From NCBI RefSeq assembly GCF_038561965.1, contig NZ_CP139348.1, positions 3,162,001-3,226,000 of the forward strand: DNA of 64,000 nucleotides. Direction: 5' to 3'. The notes beneath the pieces are model-generated. The model was not told the origin of the DNA. It ran no database searches and was given only the letters and a program-made list of their open reading frames with translations. The position numbers and the translations under genes are program-made. Origin of the DNA: Stutzerimonas stutzeri (GTDB lineage: Bacteria; Pseudomonadota; Gammaproteobacteria; Pseudomonadales; Pseudomonadaceae). Positions 8,671-17,321 of the stretch are shown here, piece after piece. How positions within the stretch are numbered: the stretch's first letter is position 1; each line of letters begins with the position of its first letter.

Positions 8671-10671
8671 ATGTCCCTTCCCAAGCACCATCTCGAACTG
8701 CTCGCCCCCGCCCGTGATGCCAGCATTGCCCGTGAGGCCATCCTGCATGGCGCCGATGCGGTGTATATCGGCGGCCCCAGCTTCGGTGCGCGGCACAACG
8801 CCGAGAACAGCGTGGCGGACATCGCCGAGCTGGTGAAATTCGCCCATCTGTTCCATGCGCGGGTGTTCGTCACCATCAATACCATCCTGCATGACGATGA
8901 GCTGGAAGCGGCGCGTTCGCTGATCTGGCAACTCCATGAGATCGGCGTCGATGCGTTGATCGTTCAGGACATGGGGATCATGGAGCTGGACATCCCGCCC
9001 ATCGAGATCCACGCCAGCACCCAGACCGACATCCGCACCCTGGAGCGGGCCAAATTCCTCGACAAGGCCGGTTTCTCGCAACTGGTACTGGCCCGCGAGC
9101 TGAACCTCGCCGAAATCCGCGCCATATATGAGCAGGTGGATTCGACCCTGGAGTTCTTTATCCACGGCGCGCTGTGCGTGGCGTTTTCCGGGCAATGCAA
9201 CATTTCCCATGCGCAGAACGGCCGCAGCGCCAACCGTGGTGACTGCTCGCAAGCGTGCCGCCTGCCCTATACGCTGAAAGACGATCAGGGCCGCGTGGTC
9301 GCTTTCGACAAGCACCTGCTGTCGATGAAGGACAACAACCAGAGCGCCAACCTGAGCGCGCTGGTCGATGCCGGCGTGCGCTCGTTCAAGATCGAGGGGC
9401 GCTACAAAGATGTGAGCTACGTGAAGAACATCACGGCTTACTATCGCCAGCGCCTCGACGATATCCTCGCAGACCGTCTCGACCTGGCCCGCGCCTCCAG
9501 CGGTCGCACCGATCACTTCTTCGTACCGGACCCGGACAAGACCTTTCACCGCGGCAGCACCGACTACTTCGTCACGGACCGCAAGATCGACATCGGCGCC
9601 TTCGACTCGCCGACCTTCACCGGCCTTGCGGTGGGTGAAGTGCTCAAGGTCGGCAAGCACGACTTGACCGTGCAGACCCGCGAGCCGCTGTCCAACGGCG
9701 ATGGGCTGAACGTGCTGATCAAGCGCGAGGTGGTAGGTTTCCGCGCCAGTGTGGTCGAGCCGCTCAAGCAGTTCGAGGAAGACGGCCAGTCGTTCTGGCA
9801 GTACCGCGTCGAGCCCAACGAAATGCCCGCCGCAATGCACCAGGTGCGGCCGAACCATCCGCTCAATCGCAACCTGGACCACAACTGGCAGAACGCGCTG
9901 TTGAAGACTTCGGCCGAACGCCGCATCGGTGTGCGCTGGCTGGCCAAGCTGCGCGCCGATGAGCTGGAACTGCACGTCACCAGCGAAGAAGGCGCCTATG
10001 CCAGCGTCTCGCTGGCCGGCCCGTTCGGCGAAGCGAAAAAGCCTGAACAAGTGCCCGGCCAGATCGCCGATCTGCTGAGCCAGCTGGGCACCACCATCTA
10101 CCACGCTGAAGAAGTCGAAGTGGATGCACCGCAGGCCTTCTTCATCCCAAACTCCCAGCTCAAGGCGCTGCGCCGCGAAGCCATTGAGGCGCTGGGCGAA
10201 GCGCGCAAAGCCATCCGCCCGCGCGGCGGCCGCAAGCCAGTCAGCGTGCCGCCGCCGGTGTACCCGGAAGCGCACCTGTCATTCCTGGCCAACGTCTACA
10301 ACGAGAAAGCCCGCGCGTTCTATCACCGCTACGGCGTGCAGCTGATCGACGCGGCCTTCGAGGCCCATGAGGAGACGGGCGAAGTGCCGGTGATGATCAC
10401 CAAGCACTGCCTGCGCTTCTCCTTCAACCTCTGCCCGAAGCAGGCCAAAGGCGTGACCGGTGTGCGCACCAAGGTCGCCCCAATGCAGCTGGTGCACGGC
10501 GACGAAGTGCTGACGCTGACCTTCGACTGCAAGCCGTGCGAGATGCATGTGATGGGCAAGATCAAGGGCAACATCCTCAATCTGCCGCTGCCCGGCAGCG
10601 CCAGCAGCGTGGTCGGGCACATCACCCCGGATGATCTGATGAAGACCATTCGCAGCAAGCCGCACGCCTGA
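8671..10671 (+). CDS. rlhA: Peptidase U32 family protein, RlhA-like (23S rRNA C2501 hydroxylation)
   Basis: The 666-residue product matches E. coli RlhA (YdcP) in length and motifs: LELLAPARD at the N-terminus, GADAVYIGGPSFGAR near 30, and the U32 signature around 165-200 (FIHGALCVAFSGQC followed by NRGDCSQACRLPY). The Cys set of this signature is thought to hold an iron-sulphur centre. RlhA adds a hydroxyl to C2501 of 23S rRNA, using prephenate-dependent chemistry. A C-terminal Cys pair (FDCKPCEMH) is also present. The ATG at 8671 is preferred to the GTG at 8665 two codons earlier. Confidence 0.85.
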   Translation: MSLPKHHLELLAPARDASIAREAILHGADAVYIGGPSFGARHNAENSVADIAELVKFAHLFHARVFVTINTILHDDELEAARSLIWQLHEIGVDALIVQDMGIMELDIPPIEIHASTQTDIRTLERAKFLDKAGFSQLVLARELNLAEIRAIYEQVDSTLEFFIHGALCVAFSGQCNISHAQNGRSANRGDCSQACRLPYTLKDDQGRVVAFDKHLLSMKDNNQSANLSALVDAGVRSFKIEGRYKDVSYVKNITAYYRQRLDDILADRLDLARASSGRTDHFFVPDPDKTFHRGSTDYFVTDRKIDIGAFDSPTFTGLAVGEVLKVGKHDLTVQTREPLSNGDGLNVLIKREVVGFRASVVEPLKQFEEDGQSFWQYRVEPNEMPAAMHQVRPNHPLNRNLDHNWQNALLKTSAERRIGVRWLAKLRADELELHVTSEEGAYASVSLAGPFGEAKKPEQVPGQIADLLSQLGTTIYHAEEVEVDAPQAFFIPNSQLKALRREAIEALGEARKAIRPRGGRKPVSVPPPVYPEAHLSFLANVYNEKARAFYHRYGVQLIDAAFEAHEETGEVPVMITKHCLRFSFNLCPKQAKGVTGVRTKVAPMQLVHGDEVLTLTFDCKPCEMHVMGKIKGNILNLPLPGSASSVVGHITPDDLMKTIRSKPHA

Positions 10672-10698
10672 GGTACGTACATTCATGGGGGCGCGGCC

Positions 10699-11466
10699 GT
10701 GACTCTACTCGCAACATGGGCGGAGATTCGCTCGCTCTATCGGGCATGCCAGCCCAGCGTATTCAAGGCGAGCTTCATGCATGGCGGACTGCGTATGGTC
10801 TGGCCTTCCTGGGCGCTGACGCTGGCGTTCAGTGCATTGCTGATCGCGACCTGGCTAGACGGTCAGTCACCGTTGCAGGGCTTGGCTGCCATGGCCGGCG
10901 CATTGCTTGCTCTGTTTGGCTTGCTGCTGGCCCGGGAGCGTTACTGCGCGTGGTATTTCCGCGATATCTACGCTCGCGAATCGCTACATCGCTACGGTTT
11001 TCTGCGCCGCGAAGAGCTACTGCGCTACGTACTTTTCCGGGATGCATTGCTTGAGCGTGGACTCAACGCGGAGCATGTCGGCGAACTGGCGCGCATCGCC
11101 GAAATCGCAAGCCCGCCGCCGCAGGAGCGTTGGATCTCCCAAAACCTGGTGATCGTCATGCTGGTTTCGGCGATCGTCAGCCTTTCGACAGACGCCATCA
11201 AGCGGACTGATACCTGGATTGCCGGCAAGGGCATCGTCTTCGTGCTGGCGTTAGCACTTGTCACATACGTGGTCTGTTCCGTGTTGGATGGTATCCGCAG
11301 CAACCAGTACCGCAACCGCGTCATACGCCGCTGTCTGGAGCGTGCAGCGTTGGATATCGCATGCACCCAGCGTAACGAGTCTGGCATCAACGCTGCCGCC
11401 GAACCAGCAGCGCAGGCGGCGCGGCAGACTTCTTCCTCCGAGCACGGCCCTCGGCTCAGAACGTAA
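10699..11466 (+). CDS. Hypothetical membrane protein
   Basis: A 255-residue protein with four likely transmembrane segments in two pairs (about 33-50 and 58-80; 149-165 and 175-195). Each pair is followed by a cytoplasmic Arg-rich stretch. It starts at GTG 10699, 27 bases after rlhA, preceded by a GGGGGCG ribosome-binding site, so it may be co-transcribed. The C-terminal 40 residues are Ala/Gln/Ser-rich and look disordered. No family recognised and no function proposed. Confidence 0.6.
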   Translation: MTLLATWAEIRSLYRACQPSVFKASFMHGGLRMVWPSWALTLAFSALLIATWLDGQSPLQGLAAMAGALLALFGLLLARERYCAWYFRDIYARESLHRYGFLRREELLRYVLFRDALLERGLNAEHVGELARIAEIASPPPQERWISQNLVIVMLVSAIVSLSTDAIKRTDTWIAGKGIVFVLALALVTYVVCSVLDGIRSNQYRNRVIRRCLERAALDIACTQRNESGINAAAEPAAQAARQTSSSEHGPRLRT

Positions 11467-11560
11467 CGCTGGACTCATCCGCGCGGTTCGCGGTTCGCCT
11501 ACAGTGCGCTGCCGGTGCTGGACGGGAAGCTTGTCGAAATAGCGCGACAGTTGCGGCGCG

Positions 11561-12751
11561 CTAAACCGCCGTGGTGCTGGCCGGACGCGCGAATCGGTAA
11601 GTGGCAATGCCACACAGCAGCAAGCCAGCCAATGCGAGCAAGCCGGCGGCCATGCCGATTTCACTAAGCCCCAGATGGCTGATGACAAGGCTGCCGAGCA
11701 AAGCGCCGCCACCAATCCCGATGTTGTAGATACCGGAAAACATAGCCATGGCGACGTCGGTCGCGTCCGAGGCCAGGTTCAGTACCTTCGATTGCAATGC
11801 CAGGCCGAAGCACATCCCCGCGATGCCCCACACAACCACCACGACCCCGAGCAGCGAACTATCGCGCGATGCGGGCAGCAACAGCAGCAAACACATCGCC
11901 ATGGCCGAGATCGCCGTGATCAGAAAGCCCCTCGGATAACGTGCGCTGTAACGACTGAACAGCAACGAGCCGAGAATGCCGGCACCACCGAACAGCAACA
12001 GCAGGACGGTCGTCATATCGCCACTCAGGTGAGCGACGGTTTGTGCGAAAGGCTCGATGTAGGTGTACGCGGTGAACTGCGCAGTGATGACCAACGCGGT
12101 CAGCACATAGGCGGCCACCAGCGCTGGGCGCTTGAATAGTACCGGCAGGCTGCGCAGCGAGCCGGAGTTCTGGCTCGGCAGCGAAGGCAGCGTTCGCGCC
12201 AGCACGAGCATAATCAGCGCGGCGATCACGGCAATCGACAAGAAGGTCGTACGCCAACCCAGTGCCTCACCCACCAACCGCCCGAGCGGAATGCCAAGCA
12301 CCATCGCCAGCGCACTGCCGGTTGCCAGCAACCCCAACGCCTGCGCCTGCTTACCTGCGGGCGCGACACGCACCGCCAGCGATGCGGTAATCGACCAGAA
12401 CACTGCATGCGCCAGGGCGATGCCGACCCGGCTGAGCATCAGCATGCCATAGCTCGAAGCCACGCTCGACACCAGATGACTGCCAACGAACACCACGAAG
12501 ACCAGGATCAGCAGCGTGCGCCGCTCGAAATTACGCGTCAGCAGCATCATCGGCAGAGACATCAGCGCCACTACCCAGGCGTAAATGGTCAGCATCAGCC
12601 CGACCTGGGACGGCGGCGTGTCGAACGAGCCGCCGATGTCGCTGAGCAGCGCTACCGGTACGAACTCGGTGGTGTTGAAAATAAAGGCCGCCAGCGCGAG
12701 TGAAATCACGCTGAGCCAGCTCCCAGCTGGGGAGCTTTGCGATTCGTTCAT
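11561..12751 (-). CDS. MFS sugar efflux transporter, SotB-like
   Basis: A 396-residue 12-span major-facilitator protein of the SotB/YdeA drug-proton antiporter group. The N-terminus (LALAAFIFNTTEFVPVALLS) carries the conserved NTTEFVPV motif of SotB-type exporters. SotB exports arabinose and related sugars or IPTG in E. coli; other members export drugs. The ATG at 12751 (MNESQSS) is preferred over the upstream in-frame codon at 12856, which would add a non-conserved Arg-rich leader. It is convergent with the membrane gene ending at 11466. Confidence 0.8.
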   Translation of the reverse strand: MNESQSSPAGSWLSVISLALAAFIFNTTEFVPVALLSDIGGSFDTPPSQVGLMLTIYAWVVALMSLPMMLLTRNFERRTLLILVFVVFVGSHLVSSVASSYGMLMLSRVGIALAHAVFWSITASLAVRVAPAGKQAQALGLLATGSALAMVLGIPLGRLVGEALGWRTTFLSIAVIAALIMLVLARTLPSLPSQNSGSLRSLPVLFKRPALVAAYVLTALVITAQFTAYTYIEPFAQTVAHLSGDMTTVLLLLFGGAGILGSLLFSRYSARYPRGFLITAISAMAMCLLLLLPASRDSSLLGVVVVVWGIAGMCFGLALQSKVLNLASDATDVAMAMFSGIYNIGIGGGALLGSLVISHLGLSEIGMAAGLLALAGLLLCGIATYRFARPASTTAV

Positions 12752-13243
12752 GTAGATGGGTCTGGTACGCGATTCACTCGATGTACGCCGTGTGCCCGAA
12801 TGAACACTGCGCAACGAATGTAGGGTGTAAGGGCGACGGTTTCTGCTTGGGCGCACAACGCATGCAGCCCGCTAGCAGAAAGCGCGCGGGATGCCAGCGG
12901 GAGCGATTGGGGTGCGGAGCAGGACAGTCGAAGCGGCGCGGATTCTACGCCCGCACTCTGCGGCTGTCAGGTCGCCAGCGTGATCTGCGACGAGTGGCGG
13001 CGAGGCAGATGGTAGTACCGATCGGTCGTGCACTCGAAAGCAGAAAGCGAACCGGACTGTTGCTGCGTGTGAGTAGCTGGCGAAGGATTCAGTTGCTCGG
13101 CGTACCTCGCTGCGTAGGCCAAGCCTGCGAGCTGGACTGGTTGCTCCTGCCACCGCTACAAACCGCCGTTCGGCGTCTTGCCGAAACTTTCCAGACGAGC
13201 ATCAGCCGTACCTACAGAGCCCATTCACACCTCTGGAGAACGT
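12752..13243. other. Intergenic region, about 490 bases, no gene seen
   Basis: This gap lies between the divergent MFS and SDR genes and must contain both promoters. Open frames cross it on both strands (a 156-codon frame on plus, a 93-codon frame on minus), but both are Arg/Ala-rich, lack ribosome-binding sites and show no recognisable domain. I see no hairpin or RNA gene in it. Confidence 0.4.
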
Positions 13244-14107
13244 ATGGCTAACCCGAAGATACCTGCCCAGCAGCAGGATCGCTTGCCCGGTCGCGAAACT
13301 GAAATGCACCCGCAGGCTGAATTCATACGCGACAGCTACAAGGGCAGTGGCAAGCTGGCCGGCAAGGTGGCATTGATCAGTGGCGGCGACAGCGGCATCG
13401 GTCGCGCGGCGGCGGTGCACTTTGCCCGTGAAGGTGCGGACGTGGCCATCATGTATCTCGACGAACACGAGGACGCCGAAAACGCCAAGCGCATGGTGGA
13501 AGCCGAGGGCCAGCGCTGCCTGCTGCTACCTGGCGATATCCGCGACAGCAGTCACTGCAACGATGCCGTCGAGCAAACCGTGAAGACCCTCGGCCGGCTG
13601 GACGTGCTGGTCAACAACGCCGGCCGCCAGGAAGTCCAGACACGTCTGGAGGACATCACCGACGAGCAGTGGGAGAAAACCTTCGCCACCAATATCCACG
13701 GTTATTTCTATCTCACCCGAGCCGCCCTGCCCCATCTGCAGGCCGGCGCCTCGATCATCAATACCACCTCGATCAACTCCTTCATTGGCCACCCGCTGCT
13801 GGTCGACTACACCTCGACCAAGGGGGCAATTGACGGCTTTACCCGAGCCCTGTCGCAGCAATTGATCGAGCGCGAGATCCGCGTCAACCAGATCGCGCCT
13901 GGCCCAATCTGGACGCCCCTGCAGCCGCCCTCGCTCGGCAAACACGACCCACAGATGCTCGAAGATTTTGGCAGCCAGATGCCCATGGGCCGCTGCGGCC
14001 AGCCGTCCGAACTCGGTCCGGCCTACGTCTACCTGGCCTGCGAGGACTCCTCCTACGTCAGCGGCCAGACCATTCATATCAACGGCGGCAAGGTGGTCAA
14101 CGGCTGA
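13244..14107 (+). CDS. SDR-family oxidoreductase, YghA / general stress protein 39 type
   Basis: A 287-residue short-chain dehydrogenase of the extended YghA/YdaD group, recognised by the N-terminal extension RLPGRETEMHPQAE before the Rossmann fold. The NAD(P) motif is SGGDSGIGRA near 46-55; NNAG is near 124; catalytic Ser lies in TTSINSF and Tyr/Lys in YTSTKGA. The family reduces aldehydes or ketones, and relatives are induced by general stress. The ATG at 13244 has a CTGGAGA ribosome-binding site. It precedes a stress-type protein gene by 240 bases in the same direction, so a stress role is plausible. Confidence 0.85.
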   Translation: MANPKIPAQQQDRLPGRETEMHPQAEFIRDSYKGSGKLAGKVALISGGDSGIGRAAAVHFAREGADVAIMYLDEHEDAENAKRMVEAEGQRCLLLPGDIRDSSHCNDAVEQTVKTLGRLDVLVNNAGRQEVQTRLEDITDEQWEKTFATNIHGYFYLTRAALPHLQAGASIINTTSINSFIGHPLLVDYTSTKGAIDGFTRALSQQLIEREIRVNQIAPGPIWTPLQPPSLGKHDPQMLEDFGSQMPMGRCGQPSELGPAYVYLACEDSSYVSGQTIHINGGKVVNG

Positions 14108-14344
14108 CCGCCCCTCCACGGCGACCCGGCGGCGCCCGCACGTACCGAGGCCAATCGATTCAAGTGCGCTGCATACAAGCAACAAACGGCCGCGGCCTGC
14201 CCGAAGCATCGGGTAATGACAGCGCATGGAACCATCGACGGGGTTGCCGCGCCCAACAGTCAGTACGTATGCGATGGCAGCTATCGCTCCAGACGCCCAC
14301 CGCGCACACCATCGCAGCCAGCCTGCATATGAAAAGGTGAAGTC

Positions 14345-14941
14345 ATGACCCAGATTCTCATTGCGGCTTTTGACCGCTATGCCGAAGCAGAGCAAGTCAA
14401 AGCCGAGCTCGTGAGCGAGGGGGTGTCCAGCGACGCCATCCAGATATCGGCATCGTTCAATACCGACACCGTCGACAGCAGTCGTGTGGAAGTGGTCGGC
14501 GAAGAGCCGGATGAGGACGCAACGGTTGCCGACAAGATCGGCAGTTTCTTTCACAAGGTCTTCGGCGACGGATCGAGCCAGCATGCCGGCCGTTATCCCG
14601 AGGCAGCCCGCCGCGGCTCAACCATCGTGACCGTAACGCTCGAGGACGACAGCCGGGTATCTGCGGTCGAACGAGTCATGGAGCGCAACGGTGCCATTGA
14701 TATCGATGAGCGCAGTGCCAAGTGGGGCGACGACAATGCCACGCCGGTGACCGCCAGCACCGAGACGTTGACCACTGGTTACCCGGATGCCACTTCGATC
14801 AGCGTCGATGAGCGTGAACTGGACGGCAGCGCGACGCCGGATCGCGGCCAGGATGCAGGCTCGATTCCCGGCCGCGCGGAAAACGATAAAGCCGCGCGGC
14901 GCGACAACACTGCAGGCCGAGTGCGCATCATCCCACGCTGA
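14345..14941 (+). CDS. General-stress-type protein with N-terminal GSP17M-like domain
   Basis: A 198-residue soluble protein. The first 110 residues (TQILIAAFDRYAEAEQVKAEL and onward) form a ferredoxin-like alpha/beta unit of the kind seen in general stress protein 17M / YflT. A second beta strand set, GSTIVTVTLEDDSRVSAVERVM, follows near 97. The C-terminal 70 residues are acidic and low-complexity, probably disordered. It lies downstream of a stress-type SDR. The function of the family is unknown. It starts at ATG 14345 after AAGGTGAAGTC. Confidence 0.65.
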   Translation: MTQILIAAFDRYAEAEQVKAELVSEGVSSDAIQISASFNTDTVDSSRVEVVGEEPDEDATVADKIGSFFHKVFGDGSSQHAGRYPEAARRGSTIVTVTLEDDSRVSAVERVMERNGAIDIDERSAKWGDDNATPVTASTETLTTGYPDATSISVDERELDGSATPDRGQDAGSIPGRAENDKAARRDNTAGRVRIIPR

Positions 14942-14956
14942 GTCGGCGCAGCCAGC

Positions 14957-15688
14957 TCAACCACGCAACATTGCCTGCACTGCCAGCGCGTTCGCCACGG
15001 CGGCGCCGCTAGCAGTGTTGTCAAAGATGCACCAGCAGGGCACGCCTGACTGCGCGCACCTGCGCAGCTCATCGGCCAGAGGCGCCAGCCATTCGCTGGA
15101 ATAGGCGGAGTGGTAGATACGTGGCGAGCCGTGCAGGCGGTAGTAGCGCATACCCGACCAGCCACTTGGCCGGTCGCCGCCGGTAATCGGCGAAGGGTCA
15201 GCCGCTACTCGGGCGATGTGCCAATGATCGAGCAGCTCCTCGGCATCCAGCCAGCTGGCATGCCGCGGTTCCAGAGCGATTTGGCCGCCGTAGCGCTCGC
15301 GGATGGCGCCGAAGAAATCCGCCGCCTCCGAGCTATCGAAACCGAGCGATGGCGGCAGCTGCAACAGCAGGCAGCCGAGCCTGGCACCAAGCTCAGTCAC
15401 TTGGTCGAGGAAAACGCCCAGCGCCCCGTCGCATCCACGCAATCGCTGCTCATGGCTGATCTGCCGAGGCAGCTTCACACAGAAGCTGAAGCCCTCCGGC
15501 ACGCTCGCCGCCCACTTGTGATAAGTCCCGGGGCGATGGGGGCGATAGAACGAGCTGTTGATCTCCACTGCCGGCAACCGCTGAGCGTAGCGCTGCAGAT
15601 GCGTGCCTTCATTCGGGAAAGCCGACCACGACGGCCGCGGCAGGCTCCAGCCAGCGCAGCCAAGGCGAACGGTCTGGTTTGGTTTCAT
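14957..15688 (-). CDS. DUF72 (YecE-like) family protein
   Basis: A 243-residue TIM-barrel protein of the DUF72/YecE family. Seen: RLGCAGWSLP at the N-terminus, YAQRLPAVEINSSFYR near 35, FSFCVKLPRQISH near 65, LEPRHASW near 140, and MRYYRLHGSPRIYH near 180. Biochemical function is not established for the family. The ATG at 15688 (MKPNQTV) is preceded by GAGGGAA at good spacing and is chosen over the ATG at 15703, whose start would overlap that site. It is divergent from the ion-channel gene. Confidence 0.85.
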   Translation of the reverse strand: MKPNQTVRLGCAGWSLPRPSWSAFPNEGTHLQRYAQRLPAVEINSSFYRPHRPGTYHKWAASVPEGFSFCVKLPRQISHEQRLRGCDGALGVFLDQVTELGARLGCLLLQLPPSLGFDSSEAADFFGAIRERYGGQIALEPRHASWLDAEELLDHWHIARVAADPSPITGGDRPSGWSGMRYYRLHGSPRIYHSAYSSEWLAPLADELRRCAQSGVPCWCIFDNTASGAAVANALAVQAMLRG

Positions 15689-15775
15689 TGGCAGTTCCCT
15701 CATTTCGGCTCGTCAGCGCATGCGGGTCGGGTGCTTTAAACTTGCGCCGCCCGCCCTTCAGCACACGGTTCACTC

Positions 15776-16564
15776 ATGAAGCAACGCGCCGTCACGCCAT
15801 TTCAGATCCTTATCCTGCTGCTGTCCGTCTATGTGATCGGTGCGCTGGTGGCCGATCTGGTATTCGATCTGCCCGACGACATATCGACGCTGCTTGGTTA
15901 TCTGGACAACATCGTCTGCTTCTTTTTCTTCCTCGATTTCTGGATGCGCCTGCAACAGGCCGAGAACAAGCTGCGCTTCATGCGCTGGGGCTGGATCGAT
16001 CTGCTGGCCAGCGTGCCGGCCGGCGGGCTGCAGGCGGCCAAGCTGTTCCGTGCATTCCAGATTTTGCGAGTGCTGCGGGCGATCAAGTCGCTGCGGCTGA
16101 TCTGGCGCATCCTGTTCCGCAACCGTGCCGAAGGCATCGTCGCCTCCGCTGCTACGGCGACCATGCTGCTGGTAGCCTTCGGCGCGCTGACCATGTTGCT
16201 GGTGGAAGCACCGAACCCCGAGAGTTCGATCAACACACCCGAAGAGGCGTTGTGGTGGGCATTCGTCACCGTGACCACGGTCGGCTATGGCGACTTTTAT
16301 CCGGTCACGACCCAGGGCCGCATCGTTGCGGTGCTGCTGATGGTTTCAGGCGTCGGCCTGTTCGGCAGCTTCGCCGCGTACATCGGTTCACTGTTTGTCG
16401 CTGACCGACACGGGGAAGACAACCGTGAGCAGCTGGCTGATCGCGAAACCATGCAGCGACTGCTGCTACAGGTGGAATCGCTGACTCTGGAGGTGCGCAG
16501 CCTGAAGCTGCAGCTGGAGGACAATCGCCGAAGCGACGGGGATGCGATGGAGCAAGGGGGTTGA
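15776..16564 (+). CDS. Voltage-gated K+ channel-like ion transporter
   Basis: A 262-residue six-span channel subunit. Segment 4 carries spaced Arg/Lys residues (FQILRVLRAIKSLRLIWRILF), the voltage-sensor pattern. The pore loop TVTTVGYGDFYPVT (near 162-175) holds the K+ selectivity filter VGYGD. The C-terminal 45 residues form a predicted coiled coil (QRLLLQVESLTLEVRSLKL) likely to help tetramerise the channel. It acts in the inner membrane. It is followed by an intrinsic terminator at 16570. Confidence 0.85.
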   Translation: MKQRAVTPFQILILLLSVYVIGALVADLVFDLPDDISTLLGYLDNIVCFFFFLDFWMRLQQAENKLRFMRWGWIDLLASVPAGGLQAAKLFRAFQILRVLRAIKSLRLIWRILFRNRAEGIVASAATATMLLVAFGALTMLLVEAPNPESSINTPEEALWWAFVTVTTVGYGDFYPVTTQGRIVAVLLMVSGVGLFGSFAAYIGSLFVADRHGEDNREQLADRETMQRLLLQVESLTLEVRSLKLQLEDNRRSDGDAMEQGG

Positions 16565-16569
16565 GCAAA

Positions 16570-16595
16570 GCCCTTGCGCCATCAGGCGCAAGGGC
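16570..16595. terminator. Bidirectional terminator between channel and lipoprotein genes
   Basis: A perfect 11-bp stem, GCCCTTGCGCC-ATCA-GGCGCAAGGGC, lies between two convergent genes. It is placed 5 bases after the channel stop and 13 bases before the lipoprotein stop, so it can serve both. Confidence 0.75.
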
Positions 16596-16607
16596 CACTC
16601 GGTGCAA

Positions 16608-17045
16608 TCAGTTGGCGAAGTACGCCTGTGCACGCGCCACTTCCGCTGGCGTCGGCTTGTAAACGGTCCACTGGTCACCCGCATTCTTCTTGTAGCGGAC
16701 CTCGTTCTTCTCTACATCGAACTCGTAGAACGGGTAGACCTCGCGCAGGTTGTAGAACGCTGCCGGTGCGAAGAACAGGATGTCCGCAACCAGATAGCCG
16801 CTGTTGAACTTCAACGGCATCAGGCCATACATCGGCTCCATCCCCGGCTTTTCGGCACGGAAGCGGTACTGGCCGAAGCTGGTGGCCTTGTAAGTCTTGC
16901 TGACGGGGTTCTTCAGCACCAGCGGCGCGTCCTGGTTGATCTTGATGGCAAGATCCGGATCGGTGGAGCGCAGCGAAGTGGTGGCGGTGCAGGCCGAAAG
17001 CAGTACGGCACTAACGGCTACGGCAAGAATGTGTTTGGCGTTCAT
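16608..17045 (-). CDS. Small lipoprotein
   Basis: A 145-residue protein with a lipoprotein signal (MNAKHILAVAVSAVLLSAC, lipobox LSAC, Cys19), so it should be lipid-anchored in the envelope. The mature region contains one hydrophobic patch near 85-98 (GYLVADILFFAPAAFYNL) and a Tyr/Lys-rich C-terminus. This pattern fits conserved Pseudomonas lipoproteins of unknown function. Ribosome-binding site GGGACTTAAAG before the ATG. No partner gene nearby. Confidence 0.7.
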   Translation of the reverse strand: MNAKHILAVAVSAVLLSACTATTSLRSTDPDLAIKINQDAPLVLKNPVSKTYKATSFGQYRFRAEKPGMEPMYGLMPLKFNSGYLVADILFFAPAAFYNLREVYPFYEFDVEKNEVRYKKNAGDQWTVYKPTPAEVARAQAYFAN

Positions 17046-17105
17046 CTTTAAGTCCCTTGTTGTCCATCGAAAAATCGACAGCTCTCATCCAGCCGGCTCT
17101 ACCGG

Positions 17106-17166
17106 GGCTGTTGGCCATCCATTGCGGCGCGCACTATAGGGCATCGGCGATTAATGGCCAACAGCC
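17106..17166. repeat. 13-bp perfect inverted repeat, 35-bp spacer
   Basis: GGCTGTTGGCCAT (17106-17118) and ATGGCCAACAGCC (17154-17166) are exact reverse complements separated by 35 bases. Each half contains TGGCCA. The pair lies in the 275-base gap between the lipoprotein gene start and the helicase gene, so an operator or an extruded hairpin in a leader is possible. Confidence 0.7.
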
Positions 17167-17321
17167 ACCCTCACCGACGGCATGCTTTCTTGATAGCCGT
17201 CACGCATGACGAGAAAACACGACACCGGCCTCTATAATCGTCGACCGGTCATGCGCCCCGCCGAGCAAATGAGCGCATCGCGAGTCGTAGAAAAGAAGAC
17301 TGATCAGCAAAGGTGTCGATC

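Noticed and set aside
12781..13251. 156-codon plus-strand frame in the MFS-SDR gap
   Set aside because: Arg/Cys-rich with no ribosome-binding site and no domain; it looks like a chance frame in GC-rich DNA and overlaps the real SDR start.
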